This document shows positions 27,444 to 36,113 of a stretch of 64,000 bases of DNA, in pieces (the first letter of the stretch is position 1; each line of letters opens with the position of its first letter). The translations under genes and the position numbers were made by a program. This stretch comes from Streptomyces sp. SA15 (lineage in GTDB: Bacteria; Actinomycetota; Actinomycetes; Streptomycetales; Streptomycetaceae): NCBI RefSeq assembly GCF_002291145.1, contig NZ_NTGE01000058.1, positions 1 through 64,000 on the forward strand. Direction: 5' to 3'. Under the pieces are notes generated by a model. The model worked only from the letters and a program-made list of their open reading frames with translations, ran no database searches and was not told where the DNA came from.

Positions 27444-28622
27444 GTGAATGAGTCGACATTTTCTCCCGGGGGTGGTCAACCAGGAACGCCTGCACGGGCC
27501 CAGGGCTCCGCGGGGTTCGAGGCTGTCGGCTCCGTCGCGGTGCGCACCTTCGCAGCCCACCAGAGTCACCAGAGGTCGATTGTGACTCAGCCAGGACACC
27601 AGAGCATGGATGGCCATCACGTGAACGCCATGGCCGGCGACGGAAGTGGCGCGCCCCACAACCACTTCGCCGACTACGACGAACTGCCCGAGGGGCACTT
27701 CTACGACCCCGACGCCGAGTACGAGCCCGATCCCGAATACGCGGCCACACTCGCGCCCGACGCTGCCCGCCAGCGCCGCGAGCGCATCGGCCCGACCGGG
27801 CGCCCGCTGCCGTACTTCCCGATCCCGGGCCCGCTGACCGATCACGGACCCGCGAAGATCATCGCGATGTGCAACCAGAAGGGCGGCGTCGGCAAGACCA
27901 CGTCGACCATCAACCTGGGTGCCGCTCTCGCGGAGTACGGACGCCGGGTGCTGCTCGTGGACTTCGACCCGCAGGGCGCGCTGTCGGTCGGTCTCGGCGT
28001 CAACCCGATGGAGCTCGACCTCACCGTCTACAACCTGCTCATGGAGCGGGGCATGGCGGCCGACGAGGTCCTCCTGAAGACGGCGGTCCCCAACATGGAC
28101 CTGCTGCCCAGCAACATCGACCTGTCCGCCGCCGAGGTCCAGCTGGTGAGCGAGGTCGCGCGCGAGTCCACACTCCAGCGCGCCCTGAAGCCGCTCATGG
28201 CCGACTACGACTACATCGTGATCGACTGCCAGCCCTCGCTCGGCCTGCTCACGGTCAACGCCCTGACGGCCGCGCACAAGGTGATCGTGCCCCTGGAGTG
28301 CGAGTTCTTCGCCCTCCGCGGTGTCGCGCTGCTGACGGAGACCATCGAGAAGGTCCAGGAGCGCCTCAACCCGGAGCTGGAGCTCGACGGGATCCTCGCC
28401 ACGATGTACGACTCGCGCACCGTGCACAGCCGCGAGGTGCTCGCGCGGGTCGTCGAGGCGTTCGACGACCACGTCTACCACACGGTCATCGGGCGCACGG
28501 TCCGCTTCCCGGAGACCACGGTCGCCGGTGAGCCGATCACCACGTACGCCTCCAACTCCGTCGGCGCCGCCGCCTACCGCCAGCTCGCCAGGGAGGTGCT
28601 CGCCCGGTGTCACGCCGAGTGA
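27444..28622 (+). CDS. ParA family ATPase of the scpAB operon
   Basis: 392 residues. About 130 N-terminal residues are extended, acidic and His/Pro-rich (ADYDELPEGHFYDPDAEYEPDPEY). The ParA domain follows: CNQKGGVGKTT (deviant Walker A, Lys146 signature lysine), LLVDFDPQGALSVGLG and DYDYIVIDCQPSLGLLTVNAL. The GTG at 27444 has a full AAGGAGGT about 9 bases upstream. It is not the parAB pair of the origin, since no parB or parS is seen; it is the paralogue that precedes scpA in actinobacteria (Rv1708-type). The next gene starts inside its end. Confidence 0.92.
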   Translation: MNESTFSPGGGQPGTPARAQGSAGFEAVGSVAVRTFAAHQSHQRSIVTQPGHQSMDGHHVNAMAGDGSGAPHNHFADYDELPEGHFYDPDAEYEPDPEYAATLAPDAARQRRERIGPTGRPLPYFPIPGPLTDHGPAKIIAMCNQKGGVGKTTSTINLGAALAEYGRRVLLVDFDPQGALSVGLGVNPMELDLTVYNLLMERGMAADEVLLKTAVPNMDLLPSNIDLSAAEVQLVSEVARESTLQRALKPLMADYDYIVIDCQPSLGLLTVNALTAAHKVIVPLECEFFALRGVALLTETIEKVQERLNPELELDGILATMYDSRTVHSREVLARVVEAFDDHVYHTVIGRTVRFPETTVAGEPITTYASNSVGAAAYRQLAREVLARCHAE

Positions 28623-29212
28623 GTCTGCCGGGGGCCGACGAACTGTTCCGTACGACAGGGGGGACGGCGCTCCAGGCGTCCACTCCCCGGCGCCAGGCCA
28701 ACGGCGAGGCCCGGGTGCCGGCTCCCGCGGGGGAGTCCGACGGGGCCGCGGGTGCGTCCTCCGAGGACGCGCCTCAGTCCGTGCCCGCGCAGGGTGGTGA
28801 CGGCGACGGCGCGGAGCATGTGGCGACGGACGCGGAGCCGGCGGAGGCCGGAGAGTCCCGCAGCCGAGGCGCGGCCGCGGATCGCTCCGGGCGACGTCAG
28901 GGGGCGCAGGAAGGTTCTGCCGCGGGTTCTGCGGGGTCCGCGACCTCCGCGGCGGCCGCTGCGCCGCGCAAGCGCGGACGGGCTGCCGCGCGGCGGCCCA
29001 GTGGGCGGGAGCGGCACGACGAGAAGATCACGGTGTACGTGTCCGCCGAGGAGCTCATGGATCTGGAGCATGCGCGGCTGGTGCTCCGGGGTGAGCACGG
29101 GCTGGCGGTCGACCGCGGGCGGATCGTTCGTGAGGCGGTTGCCGTGGTGCTCGCGGATCTGGAGACCCGGGGGGATGCGAGCATCCTCGTACGACGGCTT
29201 CGTGGGCGGTAG
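28607..29212 (+). CDS. Ribbon-helix-helix-like protein encoded between parA and scpA
   Basis: 201 residues; its GTG at 28607 overlaps the last 16 bases of parA in another frame. Residues 1 to about 135 are low-complexity, A/G/E-rich with a basic RKRGRAAARRPSGRERHDEK end. The last about 65 residues run beta-strand-like KITVYVS, helix EELMDLEHARLVLRGE, turn, helix GRIVREAVAVVLADL, the order of a ribbon-helix-helix domain. Position and fold suggest a DNA-binding partner for the ParA ATPase, like ParG for ParF. This is inference; I do not know a named family. Confidence 0.7.
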   Translation: MSRRVSLPGADELFRTTGGTALQASTPRRQANGEARVPAPAGESDGAAGASSEDAPQSVPAQGGDGDGAEHVATDAEPAEAGESRSRGAAADRSGRRQGAQEGSAAGSAGSATSAAAAAPRKRGRAAARRPSGRERHDEKITVYVSAEELMDLEHARLVLRGEHGLAVDRGRIVREAVAVVLADLETRGDASILVRRLRGR

Positions 29213-29230
29213 GGGTAGCCTGCGGGGGCT

Positions 29231-30328
29231 ATGACCTCGAAGGACGTTCCCCCGGGCTCCGGCGTGTCGGCCGGTCGTCGGCGTGCGCTGGGGAAGGGGC
29301 CAGGGACAGCGTCGGTTCCTGTGGAGCCCGTGGAGCCTGTGGCTCAGGTGGAGCCCGTGGAAAGCGTGGAGCCTGTGGCTCCGGTGGAGGAACTTCCGGT
29401 CGCGGAGCCTCAGGCTCCTGTGGAGGCGGAGCCCGAGGCCGTAACTGCGGAACCGGCACTCGCGGCATCTCCCAGTGAGCGCGAGCCCGCCGAGACCGAA
29501 GAACCGAACGACGGCGTCTTCAAGGTCCGGCTCGCCAACTTCGAGGGCCCCTTCGACCTGCTCCTCCAGCTGATCTCCAAGCACAAGCTGGACGTCACCG
29601 AGGTCGCGCTGTCCAAGGTGACCGACGAGTTCATGGCGCACATCAGGGCGATGGGGCCCGACTGGGACCTGGACCAGACGACCGAGTTCCTGGTGGTCGC
29701 GGCCACTCTGCTGGACCTGAAGGCCGCCCGGCTGCTGCCCAGCGCCGAGGTCGAGGACGAGGCCGACCTGGCGCTGCTGGAGGCCCGGGACCTGCTGTTC
29801 GCACGGCTCTTGCAGTACCGCGCGTACAAACAGATCGCCGACATCTTCAGCGGGCGGCTCGAGGAGGAGGCCCGGCGCTACCCTCGTACCGTCGGACTGG
29901 AAGCCCACCACGCCGAGCTGCTGCCCGAGGTGGTCATCAGAATCGGCGCGGAAGGGTTCGCCAAGCTGGCCGTCAAGGCGATGCAGCCCAAGCCCAAGCC
30001 GCAGGTGTACGTCGACCACATCCACGCGCCGCTGGTCAGCGTGCAGGAGCAGGCAGGGATCGTCGTCGCACGGCTGAAGGAGCTCGGCGAGGCCAGCTTC
30101 CGCGCGCTCGTCGAGGACACCGACGACACCCTGACCGTCGTAGCGCGCTTCCTGGCCCTGCTGGAGCTGTACCGCGAGAAGGCCGTGGCGCTGGAGCAGG
30201 AGACCGCCCTCGGCGAGCTGCTCGTGCGCTGGACCGGTGGGGACGGGGACGAGACGCCGACGGTGACCGACGAGTTCGACCGGCCGCCCGAGGAGCCCAA
30301 GGACCAAGCCAAGGAGAAGAAGGCGTGA
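29231..30328 (+). CDS. scpA: Segregation and condensation protein A (kleisin)
   Basis: 365 residues. The first about 90 are a disordered repeat of VEPVEP/EPQAPVEAEPE, absent from shorter homologues. The ScpA domain begins KVRLANFEGPFDLLLQLISKHKLDVTEVALSKVTDEFM and includes TTEFLVVAATLLDLKAARLLP; the C-terminal winged helix (DDTLTVVARFLALLELYREK) contacts SMC. It bridges the SMC heads with ScpB to compact and segregate the chromosome. It starts 18 bases after the RHH-like gene and overlaps scpB by 4 bases. Confidence 0.95.
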   Translation: MTSKDVPPGSGVSAGRRRALGKGPGTASVPVEPVEPVAQVEPVESVEPVAPVEELPVAEPQAPVEAEPEAVTAEPALAASPSEREPAETEEPNDGVFKVRLANFEGPFDLLLQLISKHKLDVTEVALSKVTDEFMAHIRAMGPDWDLDQTTEFLVVAATLLDLKAARLLPSAEVEDEADLALLEARDLLFARLLQYRAYKQIADIFSGRLEEEARRYPRTVGLEAHHAELLPEVVIRIGAEGFAKLAVKAMQPKPKPQVYVDHIHAPLVSVQEQAGIVVARLKELGEASFRALVEDTDDTLTVVARFLALLELYREKAVALEQETALGELLVRWTGGDGDETPTVTDEFDRPPEEPKDQAKEKKA

Positions 30329-30999
30329 GCGAGGAGACCACCGAGGTTCCGGCCGGGCTGCGGACCGTCGCCGACCTCGACCTCAAGCCGGCCCTGGAGG
30401 CCGTCCTCATGGTCGTGGACGAGCCCGCGACCGAGGAGCACCTGGCGAAGATCCTCCAGCGGCCCAAGCGGCAGATCGCGGACGCCCTGCGGGAGCTGGC
30501 CGACGAGTACACCGTGCAGGGGCGGGGCTTCGAACTGCGGCTGATCGCGGGCGGCTGGCGCTACTACACCCGCCCCGAGTACGCGGCGGCCGTCGAGGGC
30601 TTCGTCCTGGACGGCCAGCAGGCCCGGCTCACCCAGGCCGCGCTGGAGACGCTGGCGGTCGTCGCCTACCGCCAGCCGGTCAGCCGCAGCCGGGTCTCGG
30701 CGGTGCGCGGAGTGAACTGCGACGGCGTGATGCGCACCCTCCTGCAGCGCGGTCTGGTCGAGGAGGCGGGCACGGAACCCGAAACAGGTGCGATCCTGTA
30801 CAGGACGACGAACTACTTCCTGGAGCGGATGGGCCTGCGCGGTCTGGACGAGCTCCCGGAGCTCGCGCCCTTCCTCCCGGAGGCGGAGGCGATCGAGGCC
30901 GAGACCCAGGAAGCCGTACCGTCGTTCGATCCGGATGCTCCGGACGCGGACGACGGTCCCACGTCGACCATGCCTGATACGACGACGACGGAACTTTGA
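30325..30999 (+). CDS. scpB: Segregation and condensation protein B
   Basis: 224 residues with two winged-helix domains: LKPALEAVLMVVDEPATEEHLAKILQRPKRQIADALRELADEY and RLTQAALETLAVVAYRQPVSRSRVSAVRGVNCDGVMRTLLQRGLVEE, both canonical. It dimerises on the ScpA linker in the SMC complex. The GTGA at 30325 overlaps the scpA stop, and its own stop overlaps the next start (TGATG). The C-terminus is acidic and variable. Confidence 0.96.
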   Translation: MSEETTEVPAGLRTVADLDLKPALEAVLMVVDEPATEEHLAKILQRPKRQIADALRELADEYTVQGRGFELRLIAGGWRYYTRPEYAAAVEGFVLDGQQARLTQAALETLAVVAYRQPVSRSRVSAVRGVNCDGVMRTLLQRGLVEEAGTEPETGAILYRTTNYFLERMGLRGLDELPELAPFLPEAEAIEAETQEAVPSFDPDAPDADDGPTSTMPDTTTTEL

Positions 31000-32066
31000 T
31001 GCGAAGCAGCGGTAGCGGCAAGAGCGGCGGGCGCGGTAACCACCGCGGGGCCGGCAACAACAGGGACCAGAAGCAGGGCCAGGGTCAGGGCCGTCCCAGC
31101 AAGCCCCGCCCGGAGGAGCGCCGCTACGACGTGGGCCCCGGCGCCTCCCCGGAGGGCCCGAAGTCGGGGCGCGGCGGCGCGGCGCGCGGCGGCGCCAAGG
31201 GCGGACCGAAGAAGCCCCAGCAGCGCGGGCGGAGTGCTCCGGCGACCTCGCGTGAGTACGAGACGCGGGCCGAGGAGCGCAACCGCGAGCGGTACGCGGG
31301 CAAGAAGGACGTCAAGCTGCCCAAGACCTTCCCGGGTGCCGAGCAGGAGGGCGAGCGGCTGCAGAAGGTCCTCGCGCGCGCGGGATACGGCTCCCGGCGG
31401 GCCTGCGAGGAGCTGATCGAGCAGGCGCGGGTCGAGGTCAACGGCGAGATCGTCCTGGAACAGGGCAAGCGGGTCGACCCGGAGACGGACGAGGTCAAGG
31501 TGGACGGCCTGACGGTCGCCACGCAGTCGTACCAGTTCTTCTCGCTGAACAAGCCGGCCGGTGTGGTGTCGACCATGGAGGACCCGGAGGGGCGCCAGTG
31601 CCTCGGTGACTACGTCACCAACCGCGAGACCCGGCTCTTCCACGTCGGGCGGCTCGACACCGAGACCGAGGGCGTCATCCTGCTCACCAATCACGGCGAG
31701 CTGGCCCACCGGCTGACCCACCCCAAGTACGGCGTGAAGAAGACCTACCTCGCGCACATCGTCGGCCCGATCCCGCGCGACCTGGGCAAGCGCCTGAAGG
31801 ACGGCATCCAGCTGGAGGACGGCTACGCGCGCGCGGACCACTTCCGGGTCGTCGAGCAGACCGGCAAGAACTACCTGGTCGAAGTCACCCTCCACGAGGG
31901 CCGCAAGCACATCGTCCGCCGCATGCTGGCGGAGGCCGGCTTCCCGGTCGACAAGCTGGTCCGCGTCGCCTTCGGGCCGATCACCCTGGGCGACCAGAAG
32001 TCGGGCTGGCTGCGACGGCTGTCGAACACGGAGGTCGGGATGCTGATGAAGGAGGTCGACCTCTAG
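30999..32066 (+). CDS. rRNA pseudouridine synthase, RluB/RsuA family
   Basis: 355 residues. About 110 N-terminal residues are basic and Gly-rich (GSGKSGGRGNHRG), typical of an RNA-contacting tail in actinobacteria. An S4 domain (GERLQKVLARAGYGSRRACEELIEQARVEVNGE) is followed by the catalytic domain with FSLNKPAGVVSTMEDP and GRLDTETEGVILLTNHG, Asp220 being the nucleophile. The likely target is 23S rRNA, as for RluB. The ATG at 30999 overlaps the scpB stop; a TTG at 30996 is an alternative. Confidence 0.93.
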   Translation: MRSSGSGKSGGRGNHRGAGNNRDQKQGQGQGRPSKPRPEERRYDVGPGASPEGPKSGRGGAARGGAKGGPKKPQQRGRSAPATSREYETRAEERNRERYAGKKDVKLPKTFPGAEQEGERLQKVLARAGYGSRRACEELIEQARVEVNGEIVLEQGKRVDPETDEVKVDGLTVATQSYQFFSLNKPAGVVSTMEDPEGRQCLGDYVTNRETRLFHVGRLDTETEGVILLTNHGELAHRLTHPKYGVKKTYLAHIVGPIPRDLGKRLKDGIQLEDGYARADHFRVVEQTGKNYLVEVTLHEGRKHIVRRMLAEAGFPVDKLVRVAFGPITLGDQKSGWLRRLSNTEVGMLMKEVDL

Positions 32067-32135
32067 GCCCTGGGGGTCTCCCCACGATCACGACTCCGAG
32101 AGGCCCTAGGGTTCTCCCCATGATCACGACTCCGA
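32065..32135 (+). repeat. Tandem duplication covering a translation start
   Basis: Copies 32065-32099 and 32101-32135 (35 bases each, period 36) match at 32 of 35 positions. The second copy contains the start codon ATGATCACGACTCCGA of the next gene; the first reads ACGATCACGACTCCGA, so only one copy can initiate. The first copy also covers the pseudouridine synthase stop. Confidence 0.85.
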
Positions 32136-33139
32136 CCAAACGCGCCGCCACGGGGGCGCTCATCGGCCTCGCCCTCGGGGACGCCCTCGGATACCCGACC
32201 GAGTTCCACAACGTGCCGTCGATTCTCGACAGGTACGGGCCCTGGCGGGAGCTGGAGCTGCCGGCGTCCGGGATGGTCACCGACGACACGCAGATGACGC
32301 TGGCGCTCGGGCGGGGGCTGCGGACCGCCATGGACCGGGGGGTGCTCGGGCCCGAGGACATGGCGGAGGCGGTGCGCCTGGAGTTCATCGCGTGGAACCG
32401 CTCCCCGGAGAACAACCGCGCGCCCGGCAACACCTGCCTGAGGGCCTGTGCTCTGCTGGAACACGCGGACCGGCCGTGGCAGGACGCCAGCCAGATCGGC
32501 TCCAAGGGCTGCGGCGCCAACATGCGCGTCGCGCCCGTCGGGCTCGTCCCCGGGCTGAGTGACGAACAGCGCGCGGGCGCCGCCCAGTTGCAGTCCGCGC
32601 TCACCCACGGGCATCCGACGGCACTCGCCGCGTCCGACCTCACCGCGCACGCCGTACGCCTGCTCGCGCAGGGCGCCGAGCCGGCCGGGCTGGTCGAGTT
32701 GCTGCGGTCGTACGCGCACGACAACCGCACCCACTACCACGAGCGCTGGCTCGGCGACCTGTGGACGCGCAGTCAGGACGTCAGCCCCGAGCTGTTCATG
32801 GCGCGTGGCTGGGACGAGTGCCTGGGGATTCTGGACCGGCTCCAGGACGCCCTGCGCACTCCCTCGCCGGAGACCGACCCGTGCCTGGCCACCGGAGAGG
32901 GCTGGATCGCCGAAGAGGCGCTGGCGACCGGCCTGTTGTGCTTCCTGCTCTTCCCCGACGAGCCGGTGACGGCCCTGCGCCGGGCCGCCTGCACCTCCGG
33001 CGACTCCGACTCGATCGCCTGCCTGGCGGGCGCCTTCGCGGGCGCGCACCTGGGCGGGGACGCCTGGCCGGCCGAGTGGGCGGACCGGATCGAGTACCGG
33101 AGCGAGCTGGTGACGCTCGGGGCGCTCTGGGACGCCTGA
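32120..33139 (+). CDS. ADP-ribosylglycohydrolase family protein
   Basis: 339 residues. DraG/ARH fold hallmarks: GALIGLALGDALGYPTEF, the metal-binding MVTDDTQMTLALG, GNTCLRAC, and the C-terminal SGDSDSIACLAGAFAGAHLG that completes the two-metal site. It removes ADP-ribose from proteins or small molecules; the substrate is unknown. The start region is tandemly duplicated. Only 53 bases separate it from the pseudouridine synthase gene, so it may be the last gene of that operon. Confidence 0.92.
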   Translation: MITTPTKRAATGALIGLALGDALGYPTEFHNVPSILDRYGPWRELELPASGMVTDDTQMTLALGRGLRTAMDRGVLGPEDMAEAVRLEFIAWNRSPENNRAPGNTCLRACALLEHADRPWQDASQIGSKGCGANMRVAPVGLVPGLSDEQRAGAAQLQSALTHGHPTALAASDLTAHAVRLLAQGAEPAGLVELLRSYAHDNRTHYHERWLGDLWTRSQDVSPELFMARGWDECLGILDRLQDALRTPSPETDPCLATGEGWIAEEALATGLLCFLLFPDEPVTALRRAACTSGDSDSIACLAGAFAGAHLGGDAWPAEWADRIEYRSELVTLGALWDA

Positions 33140-33176
33140 CGGGCACGGCGGCGGACGGGCGGAGGACGGGCGGCGG

Positions 33177-33578
33177 TCACGCCAGGCGGATGGAGTCGCC
33201 CTCCACTGTGATCTTCTTCTCGGGCAGCGGCTTCGTCGCCGGCGGGTTGGTCACCGCACCGTCCGCGATGGCGAACTTGCTGCCGTGGCAGGAGCAGTTG
33301 ATGGTGCCGTCGGAGACGCTGGCCACCGGGCACCGCTGATGGGTGCAGATGTTGGTGAAGGCCTTGAACTCGCCCTGCGCCGGCTGGGTGACGACGACGC
33401 CCTCGTCCTTGAAGATCGTGCCGCCGCCGACCGGGATGTCGCTCGTCTTCGCCAGCTCCTGGCCGGGGGAGACGGACGGGGGCGGACCGGAGTCGTCGCC
33501 ACCGCCGCCGCATCCGGCGACGAGCGCCGCCGCGCCTGTCGCGAGGAGAACCGTGCGCCGCGTCGGGCCTTGAGTCAT
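33177..33578 (-). CDS. Rieske (2Fe-2S) lipoprotein
   Basis: 133 residues. The N-terminus TRRTVLLATGAAALVAGCGG combines a twin-arginine motif with a lipobox (LVAGC), so it should be exported folded by Tat and anchored by lipid. The Rieske cluster ligands are CTHQRC and CSCHGSKF. It is a stand-alone small Rieske protein, probably an extracytoplasmic electron carrier. The ATG at 33578 has GGAGTGAC upstream. Its 3' end faces the ADP-ribosylglycohydrolase gene. Confidence 0.92.
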   Translation of the reverse strand: MTQGPTRRTVLLATGAAALVAGCGGGGDDSGPPPSVSPGQELAKTSDIPVGGGTIFKDEGVVVTQPAQGEFKAFTNICTHQRCPVASVSDGTINCSCHGSKFAIADGAVTNPPATKPLPEKKITVEGDSIRLA

Positions 33579-33844
33579 GTCGTCACTCCGAACGTGCGGA
33601 AAGAATGGCAGCAACCAGCCCGGAGCCGCTCCGAGCGGAGCAACAGCATCTTGGCACTGAAGGCACCGAGATGAAACAACCCAGGAGCGAATACCACAAA
33701 ACGCTCGATTCGTACACGATCGCACAGGAGACCCCCTCGCCCGGCGGCCCGTCTCAGCGGGCGGGCGCCGCGCACCGGCCCGACGGTGCCTGACTACGCT
33801 GGACGGACAAAGAGCCGATGCGCACATCAGCGAGGAGCAACGCC

Positions 33845-34213
33845 GTGGCGGTACGAGCGGTCCGGGGCGCCGTCCAGCTCGAGCGGGACGAGGCCGGCCA
33901 CATGGACGAGCAGGTCGGAGCCCTGCTCACGGCCATCCTGGAGCGTAACGACCTCACCCCGGACGACCTGATCAGCATCTGGTTCACGGCCACGCCCGAC
34001 CTGCACAGCGACTTCCCCGCGGCCGCGGCCCGCAAGCTGGGCATCGGCTTCGCCGATGTACCGCTGATCTGCGCCCAGGAACTGGACATCGAGGGCGCCA
34101 TGCCCCGCGTCGTCCGCGTCCTCGCGCACATCGAGTCCGACCGGCCCCGCGACGGGATCAACCACGTCTACCTCGGCGCCGCGGCCGCCCTGCGCAAGGA
34201 CATCGCCCAGTGA
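33845..34213 (+). CDS. aroH: Chorismate mutase, AroH class
   Basis: 122 residues, the length of monofunctional AroH (trimeric pseudo-alpha/beta barrel). Segments VRAVRGAVQLERDEAG, ISIWFTATPDLHSDFPAAAARKLG, DVPLICAQELDIEGAMPRVVRVLAH and NHVYLGAA are diagnostic, with the Arg and Glu residues of the active site. It converts chorismate to prephenate. The GTG at 33845 follows GAGGAG by 9 bases. It overlaps tyrA by 4 bases, so both steps to the tyrosine branch are coupled. Confidence 0.93.
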   Translation: MAVRAVRGAVQLERDEAGHMDEQVGALLTAILERNDLTPDDLISIWFTATPDLHSDFPAAAARKLGIGFADVPLICAQELDIEGAMPRVVRVLAHIESDRPRDGINHVYLGAAAALRKDIAQ

Positions 34214-35295
34214 GAACCGCACTCGTCATCGGAACCGGCCTCATCGGTACGTCGGCCGCCCTCGCCCTGTCCCAGCGGGGAGTCGTCGTCCACCTCGCCG
34301 ACCACGACCCCGAGCAGGCCCGTACGGCCGCCGCGCTCGGCGCCGGCACCGACGAGGCGCCGGACGGACCCGTCGACCTCGCGATCGTCGCCGCACCGCC
34401 CGCCCACGTGGCCGCGGTGCTCGCCGACGCCATGCGCCGGGGTGTGGCCCGCGGCTACCTCGACGTGGCCAGCGTCAAGGGCGGACCGCGCCGCGAGCTG
34501 GAGGCGCTGGGCCTGGATCTCTCGTCGTACATCGGAAGCCACCCCATGTCGGGCCGCGAGAAGTCCGGCCCGCTGGCCGCGACCGGCGACCTCTTCGAGG
34601 GCCGCCCCTGGGTGCTGACGCCGACCCGGGACACCGACACCGAGGTGCTGAACCTGGCCCTGGAGCTGGTCTCGCACTGCCGGGCGGTTCCGGTGGTGAT
34701 GGACGCGGACGCCCACGACCGCGCCGTCGCCCTGGTCTCCCACATGCCCCACCTGGTCTCCAGCATGGTCGCCGCGCGCCTGGAGCGCGCCGAGGAGGCG
34801 GCCGTACGGCTGTGCGGGCAGGGCATCCGGGACGTGACCCGGATCGCCGCGTCCGACCCCGGGATGTGGATCGACATCCTGTCCGCCAACCCCGGTCCCG
34901 TCGCCGACCTCCTCGCGGACGTCTCCGCCGACCTCGACGAGACGGTGCGGGCGCTGCGGGCCCTGCAGTCCTCCGACGAGGCCAAGCGTCTGGAGGGCAC
35001 CGCGGGCATCGAGGACGTCCTGCGGCGCGGCAACCGCGGCCAGGTCCGCGTCCCCGGCAAGCACGGATCCGCTCCGCGGGCGTACGAGGTCGTGGCCGTC
35101 CTCATCGACGACCAGCCGGGCCAGCTGGCCCGCATCTTCGCGGACGCGGGGATGGCAGGGGTCAACATCGAGGACGTACGCATCGAGCACGCGACCGGGC
35201 AGCAGGCCGGTCTGGTGCAGCTGATGGTGGAGCCGAAGGCGGCGCCCGTCCTGACGGCGGCGCTGCGGGAGCGGGGCTGGGCGATTCGGCAATGA
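34210..35295 (+). CDS. tyrA: Prephenate dehydrogenase
   Basis: 361 residues. Rossmann motif VIGTGLIGTSAALAL at the N-terminus, catalytic-region SYIGSHPMSGREKSGP, HDRAVALVSHMPHLVSSMVA and a C-terminal ACT domain (YEVVAVLIDDQPGQLARIFADAGMAGVNIEDVRIEHATG) that suggests feedback control by tyrosine. It oxidatively decarboxylates prephenate to 4-hydroxyphenylpyruvate with NAD(P). GTG start at 34210 overlapping the aroH stop. Confidence 0.95.
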   Translation: MRTALVIGTGLIGTSAALALSQRGVVVHLADHDPEQARTAAALGAGTDEAPDGPVDLAIVAAPPAHVAAVLADAMRRGVARGYLDVASVKGGPRRELEALGLDLSSYIGSHPMSGREKSGPLAATGDLFEGRPWVLTPTRDTDTEVLNLALELVSHCRAVPVVMDADAHDRAVALVSHMPHLVSSMVAARLERAEEAAVRLCGQGIRDVTRIAASDPGMWIDILSANPGPVADLLADVSADLDETVRALRALQSSDEAKRLEGTAGIEDVLRRGNRGQVRVPGKHGSAPRAYEVVAVLIDDQPGQLARIFADAGMAGVNIEDVRIEHATGQQAGLVQLMVEPKAAPVLTAALRERGWAIRQ

Positions 35296-35417
35296 CCGTC
35301 GGTCACCGCGACCGGATCATCCGCCTGTAAGAGGGGTCCCGGGGAGCCAGTAACCTTGTGCGGGGCACATGCGCGCCCCGCACACCCCACCACACCGCAC
35401 CAGGAAGGTGTCCCCCC

Positions 35418-36113
35418 GTGGAAAACGGCGCCGCCCGGACCGTCCCGTCAGTGATTGTCGCCATCGACGGTCCCTCCGGCACGGGCAAGTCGAGCACGTC
35501 CAAGGCCGTGGCCGCGCAGCTCGGCCTGAGCTACCTGGACACCGGCGCCCAGTACCGGGCCATCACCTGGTGGATGGTGAACAACGGCATCGACATAGAC
35601 GACCCGTCCGCGATCGCCGCCGCGGCCGGCAAGCCCGAGATCGTCTCCGGCACCGACCCGGTGAACCCGACGATCGCGGTCGACGGCACCGACGTGGCCG
35701 GCCCGATCCGCACCCATGAGGTCACCTCCAGGGTCAGCGCGGTCAGCGCGGTGCCCGAGGTGCGCGTCCGGATCACCGAGCTGCAGCGGTCGCTCGCGGC
35801 CTCCGCCGAGCAAGGCATCGTCGTCGAGGGCCGGGACATCGGTACGACCGTGCTGCCCGACGCCGACCTGAAGATCTTCCTCACCGCCTCGCCGGAGGCC
35901 CGGGCCGCCCGCCGCAGCGGCGAGCTGGAGGGCGCCGACGTCCACGCCACCCGCGAGGCCCTGATCAAGCGGGACGCGGCCGACTCCAGCCGCAAGACCT
36001 CGCCTCTGGCCAAGGCGGACGACGCGGTCGAGGTGGACACCACCGAGCTCACGCTGGCGCAGGTCATCGAGTGCGTCGTCACCCTCGTCGAGGAGAAGCG
36101 GGCCGCGAAGTGA
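35418..36113 (+). CDS. cmk: Cytidylate kinase
   Basis: 231 residues. P-loop AIDGPSGTGKSSTSKAVA, LSYLDTGAQYRAITWW and VVEGRDIGTTVLPDADLKIFLTA are family-defining; the long CMP-binding insert is present. It phosphorylates CMP and dCMP. The GTG at 35418 has AGGAAGG upstream. It is coupled to the acyltransferase gene by a 4-base overlap, and der follows, as in most actinobacteria. Confidence 0.96.
   Translation: MENGAARTVPSVIVAIDGPSGTGKSSTSKAVAAQLGLSYLDTGAQYRAITWWMVNNGIDIDDPSAIAAAAGKPEIVSGTDPVNPTIAVDGTDVAGPIRTHEVTSRVSAVSAVPEVRVRITELQRSLAASAEQGIVVEGRDIGTTVLPDADLKIFLTASPEARAARRSGELEGADVHATREALIKRDAADSSRKTSPLAKADDAVEVDTTELTLAQVIECVVTLVEEKRAAK

Noticed and set aside
27444-28622. Chromosome-origin parAB locus
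   Set aside because: No parB, parS (GTTTCACGTGAAAC-type) or dnaA features nearby; the scpA-linked context points to the other ParA paralogue.
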